DNA of 33,933 nucleotides. It comes from Streptomyces regalis (lineage in GTDB: Bacteria > Actinomycetota > Actinomycetes > Streptomycetales > Streptomycetaceae). Both the position numbers and the translations under genes were made by a program. The notes under the pieces are model-generated. The model did no database searches, was not told where the DNA came from, and saw only the letters and a list, made by a program, of their open reading frames with translations. The first letter of the stretch is position 1. Each line of letters starts with the position of its first letter. This document shows positions 25,492-33,113 of the stretch, piece after piece. Location: contig NZ_LLZG01000004.1 in assembly GCF_001509475.1 (NCBI RefSeq), positions 1 through 33,933 on the forward strand. The letters run 5' to 3'.

Positions 25492-25662
25492 ATGGCGCGA
25501 ATCGTCGGTGTGCACGGGGTCGGCAGGCAGCGGCTGGGCGGCAAGGCGCTCCTGAAGGACTGGGAGCCGGCGTCGCGGGGCCTCGGCACCTGCTCCCTCG
25601 ACGACACCGGCGACCTGGTCTGCGCCTCCGGCGGCGACGTGGCCGTTTTCACCCGCCGATGA
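25492..25662 (+). pseudogene. N-terminal remnant of a V-H-G-V-G-type alpha/beta hydrolase (serine peptidase)
   Basis: 56 residues starting M-A-R-I-V-G-V-H-G-V-G-R-Q, then K-D-W-E-P and G-L-G, ending V-F-T-R-R. The start matches the N-terminus of a large hydrolase family often found beside whiJ-like trios in Streptomyces, where I-V-G-V-H-G-V-G-Q opens the chain. The nucleophile Ser and everything after the first about 55 residues are absent. It reads as a truncated gene 35 bases after the HATPase gene. A small functional peptide is possible but unlikely. Confidence 0.5.
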
Positions 25663-25693
25663 ACGCTTCCCACGGATTCCACGTCTTCCTCAC

Positions 25694-27334
25694 GTGGCCC
25701 AAGCCGAGCAACTCACCCGCGCCCCAGCCCCGCAGACGGCGCCCCCTGCCCCGAATCAGCTGCTGCGCACGGTGTGGAGCCGCCACCGGGTCCCGTTGCT
25801 GGCCACGCTCCCCACCGTCCCCCTCTACGCGATCTGGTGGGCGTTCCTCGCCACCGGAGGCGGCGACCTGGCAGCCCAGTACGCCTGGGCCGGCTTCGCG
25901 GAGCGGCACGGCGCCTCGGCCTACAGCCTCTTCTGGTACGGCGGCATGCATACCGCCAACTACAGCCTGATATCCCCGTACTTGATGGCCGCGCTGGGCG
26001 TCCGCGCGGTCACGGTCGTCTCGGGCCTTGCCGCCACCTGGCTGGCAGCAGTCCTCATCACCCGCGCCAAGAGCGTCCGAAGACCCCTCGGCCCCGCCCT
26101 GCTCGCCGCCTTCGCCCTGTGGTGCAACGTGGCCTCCGGCCGCACCACCTTCGCCCTCGGCGTCGCCTTCGGACTCGCCGCCTGCCTCCTGCTCACCCGT
26201 GAGCGGCGGATCGTCCTCGCCGCCGCCTACGCCGCCCTCGCGACCATGGCCAGCCCGGTGGCGGGCCTCTTCCTCGCCGTCGTCGGCGCCGCCTTCCTCG
26301 CCGCCCGCAGCCACGCCCGCGCCCTGGCCCTCCTGCTCCCGCCCGCCCTCACCGTCGGCGCGACGACTCTCCTCTTCCCCTTCAAGGGCGAGCAGTTGAT
26401 GTCCTTCGACCGCATCTGGCCGCCCTTCTTCCTGGGCCTCGCGGTCACGGCGTTCGCTCCGCGTACGTGGCGCGTCGCCCGCTGGAGCGGGGCCGTCTAC
26501 GCGGCGGGGACCGTCCTGACGTATCTCATCGCCTCGCCGATAGGCACGAACGTCGAACGCTTCGCCGAGCTGTTCGCGCCCGCCGCTCTCCTCGCCGTCC
26601 TGGTCGCCCAGCCCCGGCTCGCGAAACTCCGCCGGAAGCTGCTGATCGCCGCCCTCGTGTTCTCCGTCGCCTGGGTCGCCAAGAAGACCGGCGACGATCT
26701 GTACGTCTCCACGAGGGTGCCCGCCTGGGCCACCGAGACCCACTCAGTGGTCCGCGCCCTCGACCGCCTCGGCGCCGACCGCACCCGCGTCGAGGTCGTC
26801 CCGGCCCGCAACCACCGCGAGGCCAGCGGGCTCGCCCCGCACGTCAACATGGCCCGCGGCTGGAACCGGCAGCTCGACATGGAGCGCGCCCGCCTGTTCT
26901 ACGACGGCTCCTTCTCGCCCGCCACCTACCGGGCGTGGCTGGACCGCTGGGCCGTCGGCTTCGTCGTACTGCCGCTGGGCAGGCCCGACGGGTACGCCAA
27001 GATCGAGGCACAGCTCATACGGGACCATCGGCCCGCATGGCTGGAGCCCGTGTGGCAGGACGAGCACTGGCGGGTGTACCGGGTACGGGACGCGGTCCCG
27101 CTGGTGACCGCCCCCGCGAGCGTCGAGTCGACGTCCAGCGCCGACATCGTCGTACGCATGTCCCGGGCCGGGACCACGACCGTACGCGTGGCCTACTCCC
27201 CCTGGCTCCACACGGCCGGCGGCGGCTGCCTCACCCGACAGGGCGAGTTCACCCGCCTCACCGTCTCCGCCCCCGGCGAGTACCGGATCAGCTCGGAGTA
27301 CGGCCCCTCACCGAAGCCGGAGAATCGCTGCTGA
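25694..27334 (+). CDS. Multispanning membrane protein with large C-terminal domain
   Basis: 546 residues from a GTG at 25694 with no clear ribosome binding site. The first about 330 residues hold 8-10 hydrophobic helices (for example L-L-A-T-L-P-T-V-P-L-Y-A-I-W-W and V-A-G-L-F-L-A-V-V-G-A-A-F). The C-terminal 200 residues are a soluble, probably extracytoplasmic domain with R-V-E-V-V-P-A-R-N-H-R-E and W-L-D-R-W-A-V-G-F-V-V-L. It looks like the integral membrane glycosyltransferase-like or transporter-like proteins seen in actinomycetes, but I cannot assign a substrate. The last 16 residues are encoded by one copy of a 47-bp repeat shared with the convergent gene. Confidence 0.75.
   Translation: MAQAEQLTRAPAPQTAPPAPNQLLRTVWSRHRVPLLATLPTVPLYAIWWAFLATGGGDLAAQYAWAGFAERHGASAYSLFWYGGMHTANYSLISPYLMAALGVRAVTVVSGLAATWLAAVLITRAKSVRRPLGPALLAAFALWCNVASGRTTFALGVAFGLAACLLLTRERRIVLAAAYAALATMASPVAGLFLAVVGAAFLAARSHARALALLLPPALTVGATTLLFPFKGEQLMSFDRIWPPFFLGLAVTAFAPRTWRVARWSGAVYAAGTVLTYLIASPIGTNVERFAELFAPAALLAVLVAQPRLAKLRRKLLIAALVFSVAWVAKKTGDDLYVSTRVPAWATETHSVVRALDRLGADRTRVEVVPARNHREASGLAPHVNMARGWNRQLDMERARLFYDGSFSPATYRAWLDRWAVGFVVLPLGRPDGYAKIEAQLIRDHRPAWLEPVWQDEHWRVYRVRDAVPLVTAPASVESTSSADIVVRMSRAGTTTVRVAYSPWLHTAGGGCLTRQGEFTRLTVSAPGEYRISSEYGPSPKPENRC
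27288..27334. repeat. 47-bp direct repeat, copy 1
   Basis: It matches 27607-27653 at 42 of 47 positions in the same orientation. This copy is the 3' end of the plus-strand membrane protein gene, including its TGA. On the minus strand it also reads V-S-S-D-S-P-A-S-V-R-G-R-T-P-S and a stop, a variant of the true tail of the GT87/PAP2 protein. Confidence 0.85.
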
Positions 27335-27606
27335 CCCCCTACACCGTCACGCCCCTCCGGCGATGAGCGCGGGCGGTCGCCAGGCGGGCGTCCAGCGGCC
27401 CGCACCACGCGGTGGAACGGCTGTCGGCGCTGGGTCCGGTAGGGCCCGCCGGGCCTGAGTGGTCGGCGTGCACTGGGCACTCGGCGACGCCGGCGCCGCC
27501 CTGACCGGGCACACGGGGACCACCGACATCGCCGTACGAACGCGGCGGACCGAACCAGCCGCCCTGCGCCCCCCCGCCCGCAAACCCATACCCCGGCCAG
27601 AACCGT
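27335..27606. other. 272-bp segment between the two repeat copies
   Basis: No convincing gene. Frames are open on both strands but lack ribosome binding sites and known motifs; the minus-strand reading is Gly/Pro-rich low complexity. It looks like an insert or duplication that separated two once-overlapping 3' ends. Confidence 0.45.
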
Positions 27607-27653
27607 TCAGCTCGCAGCACGGTCCTTCACCGGAGCCGGAGAATCGCTGCTGA
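27607..27653. repeat. 47-bp direct repeat, copy 2
   Basis: This copy is the 3' end of the minus-strand GT87/PAP2 gene, reading I-S-S-D-S-P-A-P-V-K-D-R-A-A-S and stop. On the plus strand it reads G-P-S-P-E-P-E-N-R-C and stop, almost the same as the tail of the membrane protein (G-P-S-P-K-P-E-N-R-C). Confidence 0.85.
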
Positions 27654-29661
27654 TCTTCTCCGCCATGGCCGTCACCGTCCTGGCCCGCGGCCCCTGCACC
27701 ACGTACGTCATCCCGAAGCCCGCGCCCACGACCATCGCGCCGGCGACGGCGTCCAGCACCCAGTGATTGCCGGTGACCACGATCGCGGTGCCCGTGAACA
27801 GGGGGTGCAGCAGGCCGAGGGCCTTCATCCACCACCTGGGCGCCAGGACGAGGACGACCAGGCCGCACCACAGAGACCAGCCGAAGTGCAGGGACGGCAT
27901 CGCCGCGTACTGGTTGGTGAGTTCCGTGAGCGTGCCGTAGTCGGGCTTGCTGAAGTCCTGTGGGCCGTGGACCGTGTCGACGAAGCCCAGGCCCGGCATC
28001 AGACGGGGCGGCGCCAGGGGATACAGCCAGAAGCCGATCAGGGCGAACACCGTCGCGAAGCCGATCGCGGTGCGGGCCCAGCGGTAGTCGACGGGGCGGC
28101 GCCAGTAGAGGACGCCCAGGATGGCGAGCGGGACACCGAAGTGGAACGACTCGTAGTAGAAGTCGAAGAAGTTCCGGAGCCGGTCGACCTTCACGACGGC
28201 GTGGTTGGCCCAGTACTCGATGTCGATGTGCAGGGCACGTTCGATGGAGTGGACCTCCGCGCCGTGCTCCTCGGCGGTGCCCCGGGCGGCCGAGTGGGAG
28301 CCGCCGGCTGCGGCGAGGCGGATCTGGGCGTACGCGTCGTAGGTGACCCGGATCAGCAACAGCTCGAAGAGCAGGTTCGGGCGGCTGAGCACCCGGCGCA
28401 GGACCGGCACCAGCGGGATGTGCCGGAAGCGGGACGGGACCGGGTCGGCGTACCGGGTCGGGATCGGCGTCTGCCAGTACGGCGACGTACGCGACAGGAA
28501 CGGGACGACGGCAGCCGTGGCGAGCGCGGCCAGGAGGATCAGGTCGGCGCGCAGCGGGTGGAAGACCACCTTGTCCGGCACCATCATCCTCGCGGGCAGC
28601 GTCATCACCAGGACGACGGCGACCGGCCACACGTACCGGTCGCCTGCACGCTTGCCGACCTGGCCGACGACCGCGAGCAGCACCCACAGCAGCTGGTGCT
28701 GCCAGGCGGTGGGGGACACGACGATGGCGGCGCAGCCGGTGACCGCGACGGCGAGGAGGAGCTGCCCGTCGTGGGCGTAGCGCACGGCACGGCGCATCGC
28801 GAGGACGGCGACGGCGGCGCCGAGGAACAGGAAGAGCGCAATCTCCAGGGGCCCGGTCAGCCCCAGCCGCAGCAAGGCGCCGTGCAGGGACTGGTTGCCG
28901 AGGTCGTCGGCGCGGCCGCCGAGGCCCACGCCGGCCAGGTGGTGGACCCAGTAGGTGTACGAGTCGCGCGGCATCGCCGCCCAGGCGAGCACCGTGCAGG
29001 CCGAGAACGTGGCGCCCGTGGAGAGCGCGGCCCGGCGTCGGCCGGTGAACCACAGCAGCGGGGCGAACAGCAGCAGGGTCGGCTGGAGCGCGGCCGCGAG
29101 GCCGATAAGCACGCCGCCGGCCCGTTCGCCCCGTACCGCGAAGCAGCCGAGGAGGACGAGCAGGACCGGCATGATGCTGGTCTGGCCGAGGTAGAGGGTG
29201 TTGCGCACCGGCAGCGACAGCATCAGCAGGCTGATCGCGACGGGCGCGGCGAGCAGCGGGGTCCACCGGCTCACCGGCTGCGGCACGGCGCGGGCGGCGA
29301 CCAGGCCGAGGGCGACGACCAGCAGCAGGGTGCCGAAGGTCCAGCCCCAGCCGAGGGCCTGCTCGGCAGCACGGGTCAGTGGCTTGAGGACGAGTCCGCC
29401 GAACGGGGTACCGGTGAACTGCGTGGACTCGTACAACGAGCCCGTCACATGCAGGACGCCTTCCGGCCCGACCCAGGTCTCCAGGTCCGTCAGCCGCTCC
29501 CCGCGCGGCGTACTGAGGACGACGGCCGGCTGCCGTGCGGCGAGTATCGCGGCGATCAGCCACAGGCCGAGCCGCGTCACACGCAGGCGTGCCTGGACCG
29601 CGCCGACGGCCGTGGCTCCGAGTGCCCGCGCCGTTCGCCCACCGTGCTCCGCATTCGCCAC
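27607..29661 (-). CDS. Bifunctional glycosyltransferase 87 / PAP2 phosphatase membrane protein
   Basis: 684 residues from a GTG with GGGAGG about 10 bases upstream. The N-terminal about 400 residues have many transmembrane helices and an early extracytoplasmic loop with L-T-D-L-E-T-W, fitting a GT87 polyprenol-phosphate-sugar transferase. The C-terminal about 230 residues are a PAP2_3-type domain with P-S-L-H592-F-G-W-S and G-N-H633-W-V-L-D637, the acid phosphatase/inositol-phosphoceramide-synthase-like active site. Fusion suggests that sugar transfer and lipid-phosphate removal or head-group transfer occur on one lipid. It is convergent with the preceding membrane protein. Substrates are not known. 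Confidence 0.83.
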   Translation of the reverse strand: MANAEHGGRTARALGATAVGAVQARLRVTRLGLWLIAAILAARQPAVVLSTPRGERLTDLETWVGPEGVLHVTGSLYESTQFTGTPFGGLVLKPLTRAAEQALGWGWTFGTLLLVVALGLVAARAVPQPVSRWTPLLAAPVAISLLMLSLPVRNTLYLGQTSIMPVLLVLLGCFAVRGERAGGVLIGLAAALQPTLLLFAPLLWFTGRRRAALSTGATFSACTVLAWAAMPRDSYTYWVHHLAGVGLGGRADDLGNQSLHGALLRLGLTGPLEIALFLFLGAAVAVLAMRRAVRYAHDGQLLLAVAVTGCAAIVVSPTAWQHQLLWVLLAVVGQVGKRAGDRYVWPVAVVLVMTLPARMMVPDKVVFHPLRADLILLAALATAAVVPFLSRTSPYWQTPIPTRYADPVPSRFRHIPLVPVLRRVLSRPNLLFELLLIRVTYDAYAQIRLAAAGGSHSAARGTAEEHGAEVHSIERALHIDIEYWANHAVVKVDRLRNFFDFYYESFHFGVPLAILGVLYWRRPVDYRWARTAIGFATVFALIGFWLYPLAPPRLMPGLGFVDTVHGPQDFSKPDYGTLTELTNQYAAMPSLHFGWSLWCGLVVLVLAPRWWMKALGLLHPLFTGTAIVVTGNHWVLDAVAGAMVVGAGFGMTYVVQGPRARTVTAMAEKISSDSPAPVKDRAAS

Positions 29662-29918
29662 GCCCGTCGGCCTCCCGCCCCGGTCGTCTCAGGTCCACGC
29701 GTAAGGAATCTCCACGAACCCCAAGCGGCTCGCACACCCCGGGAGAGACGCGGGCAACCTTGCTTCACCTGTTGTCCGCTTTTGTCCGGTCGACGATAGT
29801 CGCGGGTCGTTCCACTCGCCTCCGGTAGGACCGCCGCAACGGACCCGAGCGCGGCCGCCTGCGCCGATCGGCTGAATCCACGATCCTGGAAGCCCCGACG
29901 GGGAACGGGGCACGCGAC

Positions 29919-29924
29919 TATATT
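29919..29924 (+). promoter_or_regulatory. Probable -10 box of the O-methyltransferase gene
   Basis: TATATT lies 53 bases before the chosen start and immediately before the operator-like repeats. The -35 is poor, which would fit an activated or tightly repressed promoter. Confidence 0.4.
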
Positions 29925-29925
29925 C

Positions 29926-29958
29926 GTTAGCGCATCTAGTTAGCGCTTCTAACTAGAT
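29926..29958. promoter_or_regulatory. Palindromic operator upstream of the O-methyltransferase
   Basis: ATCTAGTTAG (29934-29943) and CTAACTAGAT (29949-29958) form a perfect 10-bp inverted repeat with 5 bases between. GTTAGCGC also occurs twice in direct order (29926-29933 and 29939-29946). Its place between the -10 and the start codon is that of a repressor site, of the size used by MarR or TetR dimers. Confidence 0.65.
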
Positions 29959-29976
29959 ATGACGAAAGGCAAGGCG

Positions 29977-30648
29977 ATGAGCGAGTCGCAGCTCTGGGAC
30001 GACGTCGACGAGTACTTCTCCGCCCACCTCTCACCCGAGGACGACACCCTCCAGGCCGCCCTGCGCGACAGCGACGCGGCCGAGCTCCCGCACGTCAACG
30101 TCACCGCGCCGCAGGGCAAGTTCCTCCACCTCCTGGCCCAGATCCAGGGCGCCCGCAACATCCTGGAGATCGGCACGCTCGGCGGCTACAGCACCATCTG
30201 GCTGGCCCGCGCCCTGCCCGCCGACGGCCGCCTGATCTCGCTGGAGTACAACCCCAAGCACGCCGAGGTCGCCACCCGCAACATCGCGCGCGCGGGCCTG
30301 GACAAGATCGTCGAGGTGCGGATCGGACCGGCCCTGGAGTCGCTGCCCAAGCTGGCCGACGAGAACCCGGCCCCCTTCGACCTGGTCTTCATCGACGCCG
30401 ACAAGGCCAACAACTCCCACTACGTCGACTGGGCCCTCAGGCTCACCAGCACCGGCAGCCTGATCGTCGTGGACAACGTGGTGCGCGGCGGCCGGATCGC
30501 CGACGCGGACAGCACCGCGCCGGACATCCGCGGCACCCGCGCCGCCATCGAACTGATCGGCAGCCACCCGAGGTTGAGCGGCACGGCGATCCAGACGGTG
30601 GGCGGCAAGGGCTACGACGGCTTCGCACTGGCACGGGTACTGGCGTAA
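29977..30648 (+). CDS. SAM-dependent O-methyltransferase (COMT/CCoAMT-like)
   Basis: 223 residues from the ATG at 29977 with AAAGG 7 bases upstream; an ATG at 29959 directly abuts the operator and would add six residues. SAM-binding motif I is I-L-E-I-G-T-L-G-G-Y-S-T. The metal and catalytic segment is F-I-D-A-D-K-A-N-N, followed by V-V-D-N-V-V-R-G-G, as in the divalent-cation-dependent O-methyltransferases (Methyltransf_3) that act on catechols and other phenolics. The acceptor is unknown. It is monocistronic behind a strong palindromic operator, so it is probably induced by a ligand, but no regulator gene is adjacent. Confidence 0.88.
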   Translation: MSESQLWDDVDEYFSAHLSPEDDTLQAALRDSDAAELPHVNVTAPQGKFLHLLAQIQGARNILEIGTLGGYSTIWLARALPADGRLISLEYNPKHAEVATRNIARAGLDKIVEVRIGPALESLPKLADENPAPFDLVFIDADKANNSHYVDWALRLTSTGSLIVVDNVVRGGRIADADSTAPDIRGTRAAIELIGSHPRLSGTAIQTVGGKGYDGFALARVLA

Positions 30649-30690
30649 GCGGCGAGGGCCTACCGGACCGAGGGGGACACCCCCCTGGGC

Positions 30691-31083
30691 TCAAGCCTCG
30701 TGATAGAAGCCGACGTTGACACTGCGAGGCGCCGTGCGGTCCTGGATGACGAGCTCGCCGCTGCCGCCCCTGGGCAGCGGCACTGTCCCGCCGTAGGCGA
30801 GCGGCTGCGCGTACCCCTCCACCGTCAGCCGCACCTCGGAGGACGGATCGGGCTGCGAACCACGCAGCCAGCTCACCTGCCACCCACCATCCGGACCGCA
30901 CAGGAACTCCAGGTGGACCCGCGAGACGAACAGCCAGTCGTCCGGCGTCGCGAGCCGGCACACCGTCTTGTCCCGGCCCACCCGCAGCACGGCACCCGGC
31001 TCGCTGGGCGCGTCGGCCATGAGCATGCCGGCCGTGGCACCCTCGTCCGCCGCGGACACGGCGGCCATGGTGAGTTCGAGCAC
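30691..31083 (-). CDS. FHA-like domain protein
   Basis: 130 residues from a GTG with AGGAGG 7 bases upstream; an ATG five codons on is an alternative. It is a single forkhead-associated-like domain: R-V-G-R-D near residue 36, then S-R-V-H-L-E-F, the Arg, Ser and His that touch phosphothreonine. The following loop reads G-S-Q-P-D-P and lacks the usual N-G-T. It has no kinase or effector domain of its own, and no kinase gene is next to it. It may bind a phosphothreonine partner. It is divergent from the DUF1992 gene. Confidence 0.75.
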   Translation of the reverse strand: MLELTMAAVSAADEGATAGMLMADAPSEPGAVLRVGRDKTVCRLATPDDWLFVSRVHLEFLCGPDGGWQVSWLRGSQPDPSSEVRLTVEGYAQPLAYGGTVPLPRGGSGELVIQDRTAPRSVNVGFYHEA

Positions 31084-31181
31084 GTGCGTTCCTCCTGAAA
31101 CGTCCTTGTACGGCGGCCGTTTTGGCAACCGACGCCGCATGATAAATCGCCCGGCACCGCCGCGTCCGGCACAATGAACTC

Positions 31182-31619
31182 ATGACCGAGCGAAAGCCTC
31201 CCGGGGTCCCGTTCGAGTCCTGGGTGGACAAGCAGATCCACGACGCGCAGGCGCGCGGCGACTTCGACAGACTGCCCGGCGCCGGCAAACCGCTGCCGAA
31301 CGACCTGGAATCCCCGTACGACGAACTGTGGTGGGTCAAACGCAAGATGGGCCGCGAGGGCCTGTCGGTCCTGCCCCCGGCGCTGGCCCTGCGCAAGGAG
31401 GCGGAGGACGCGCTGACGGCGGCGTACGCGGCCCCCACCGAACGGATCGTCCGGAAGATCATCACGGACGTGAACGTCAAGATCCGCGACATGCTGCTGA
31501 AGCCGCCCCCCGGCCCGCCCCTGGGCCGGGGGCCGTACGACGTCGAAGAGGTCGTACGCGAGTGGCGGGAGCGCCGGGAGGCGGCGAACGGTCGGCGGGC
31601 GGACGCCTCAGACGTGTAG
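31182..31619 (+). CDS. DUF1992 (DnaJC28-like) protein
   Basis: 145 residues. Opens with P-F-E-S-W-V-D-K-Q-I-H-D-A-Q-A-R-G-D-F-D-R-L-type residues and G-A-G-K-P-L, the clear DUF1992 signature shared with the conserved part of DnaJ homolog C28; there is no J domain. The C-terminus is rich in Arg/Glu (V-R-E-W-R-E-R-R-E). The role is unknown. Its 3' end overlaps the convergent small gene by 12 bases. Confidence 0.88.
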   Translation: MTERKPPGVPFESWVDKQIHDAQARGDFDRLPGAGKPLPNDLESPYDELWWVKRKMGREGLSVLPPALALRKEAEDALTAAYAAPTERIVRKIITDVNVKIRDMLLKPPPGPPLGRGPYDVEEVVREWRERREAANGRRADASDV

Positions 31620-31889
31620 GAGCCGTTCCGCCGGCTCGGTCAGGCGGCCGGTGAGCTCCTCCAGGACGTGATCGGCCTCCTCGACGCCGCTCCGGGGACC
31701 GTCGACGAACCCGGAGACCGCGTGCTGCAGCTGCAACTCGAACGTGTCGGACTCGTCGTGCGGGAAGAGCACAGTGGCCTCGTGCCCGCTCTCCGTGCCG
31801 CCGTGCTCCGTACCGCCGGTGGGCGCGGCCGTGGGCCCGCTCCTCGCCGGCTCCTGCTCCATTCCCCTGCCGGTCGTCGCGTCCGTCAT
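31608..31889 (-). CDS. Small acidic hypothetical protein, probably internally shortened
   Basis: 93 residues from the ATG at 31889 with GGGGAG about 10 bases upstream. The N-terminal 45 residues are low-complexity; the middle reads L-F-P-H-D-E-S-D, L-Q-L-Q-H-A-V-S-G-F-V-D and E-A-D-H-V-L-E-E-L. Related Streptomyces proteins, as I recall them, have about 45 further residues between the R-L-T-E segment and the closing A-E-R-L-L-H-V; here the two are joined directly (T-E-P-A-E-R-L-L-H-V). An internal in-frame deletion is therefore likely. In related genomes it follows the gene that is broken here at 31978-32342. Confidence 0.6.
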   Translation of the reverse strand: MTDATTGRGMEQEPARSGPTAAPTGGTEHGGTESGHEATVLFPHDESDTFELQLQHAVSGFVDGPRSGVEEADHVLEELTGRLTEPAERLLHV

Positions 31890-31977
31890 GTCGCTCGACT
31901 CCCCTTCGCGTGACGTCCTGAGAGCGTCCACGGCAGATGGCCGCGGTGGCCGTCGGTGTCCCTTCGGGACTCGTGGG

Positions 31978-32342
31978 GCTCATGGGCCGGTAGCCGTGCA
32001 GATGGTCCGCGTGGTGCACGGACAGGGCGGAGAGCTGCTCCTCGTACTGCGCGCCGTCCGGGAAACCCCGCGCCTGCGCCAGCTCGGCGAGCAGCCGGTC
32101 CGCCTCGTCGACGGCCTCCCTTCGGCGAGTCGACGAAGCGCTCCTGGGCCGCCGTCCAGCGGGCCTCGAACCGCTCCAGCTCGACCGGCTCCAGCGGCCG
32201 CTCCCGCAGCCCGCCGTGCCGCTCCACCCTGCGGGCAAGCTCACGTTCGGCGGCCTTGGCGTCCCCGTCGTGCCGGGCCACGGCCCGCTCGTACTCGGGC
32301 CGCCGCCGCAATCACGATCAGAACGATCACACCTGTGGACAT
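31978..32342 (-). pseudogene. Broken gene for a small membrane-anchored helical protein
   Basis: Three pieces of one protein lie in three frames. A start M-S-T-G-V-I-V-L-I-V-I (ATG at 32342) is the beginning of a membrane anchor. A second frame gives R-R-R-P-E-Y-E-R-A-V-A-R-H-D to E-R-F-V-D-S-P. A third gives E-A-V-D-E-A-D-R-L-L-A-E-L to V-H-H-A-D-H-L-H-G-Y-R. The second shift is explained by one extra base in the CCC run at 32118-32120 (AAGGGAGG on the coding strand). The first needs a deletion in the anchor near the GCGGCGGCGG run. The C-terminus is also lost after H-G-Y-R. The family is common in Streptomyces; its function is unknown. Confidence 0.65.
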
Positions 32343-32481
32343 GTCTGCCGGGTTGCCCGGAAGGCGGGAAGGCGCCCCTCAAACGGCCGCCGATTTTCCC
32401 CCGAGCGGCGTGTCGATTCCACCACTCCCCGATCGACACAAAGGTGAAGAGCATCGAATCAACCCACCCGAGGAGCAAGCC

Positions 32482-33099
32482 ATGACCGAGGTCATCGCAC
32501 AGCTGTCGATGTCGCTGGACGGATACATCGCGGGCCCGGACTCGGGCCGCGAACACCCCCTGGGCATCGGCGGCGAACGCCTGCACCAGTGGGTGTACGG
32601 CCTGCGCAGCTGGCGCAGGGAGCAGGGCATCAAGGGCGGGACGGGCGGCCCCGAGGACGACCTGCTCGCCGAGTGGATCAAGCGCCCCGGCGCAGTCGTC
32701 ATGGGCCACGGCATGTACATCACCGGCGAAGCCCCCTGGGGCGACAACCCGCCCTTCCATATGCCGGTGTACGTCGTGACCCACCACCCCCGCGAGTCCC
32801 TGGTCAAGGAGGGCGGTACGGTCTTCCACTTCGTCACCGAGGGCCCGGAGCGCGCGTTGGAGCTGGCCCGGGACGCGGCAGGGGACAAGGACGTCTCCCT
32901 GGCGGGCGGGGCAGACCTGGTGCAGCAGTTCATCCGCGCCGGATGGCTGGACGAACTACTCCTCCACGTCGTACCCGTTCTGGCCGGCGAGGGTGGACGG
33001 CGCCTGTTCGACAACGTCGGCGACAAGCAGATCGAATGGCGAAAGACACAGGTACTGGACGCGCCGGAGGCGACACATATCCGCTTGCGGGCCCACTAG
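32482..33099 (+). CDS. Dihydrofolate reductase-fold (RibD C-terminal) family protein
   Basis: 205 residues; GAGGAG lies 6 bases before the ATG. Starts with I-A-Q-L-S-M-S-L-D-G-Y-I-A-G-P-D, the hallmark of the RibD C-terminal/dihydrofolate-reductase-like family, and has V-V-M-G-H-G-M-Y, V-Y-V-V-T-H-H-P and L-A-G-G-A-D-L-V-Q-Q-F, which form the NADPH site. Such stand-alone proteins reduce unknown pterin- or nitro-type substrates; none is linked to riboflavin genes here. It is 14 bases ahead of the acetyltransferase gene, so a two-gene unit is likely. Confidence 0.85.
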   Translation: MTEVIAQLSMSLDGYIAGPDSGREHPLGIGGERLHQWVYGLRSWRREQGIKGGTGGPEDDLLAEWIKRPGAVVMGHGMYITGEAPWGDNPPFHMPVYVVTHHPRESLVKEGGTVFHFVTEGPERALELARDAAGDKDVSLAGGADLVQQFIRAGWLDELLLHVVPVLAGEGGRRLFDNVGDKQIEWRKTQVLDAPEATHIRLRAH

Positions 33100-33113
33100 T
33101 TCCCCGTCCGACA

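Larger units (their letters stand above)
29662..29976. other. 315-bp divergent intergenic region
   Basis: It holds promoters for the GT87/PAP2 gene and the methyltransferase. On the plus strand, TTGTCC (29772-29777) and GATAGT (29795-29800) are 17 bases apart and could be a promoter with a long leader. A second -10, TATATT, lies next to the operator at 29919-29924. No gene is seen. Confidence 0.4.

Noticed and set aside
27763..29799. 678-codon plus-strand frame opposite the GT87/PAP2 gene
   Set aside because: The composition is Gln/Glu/Arg/Gly-rich without motifs, and the opposite strand has intact PAP2 active-site motifs.
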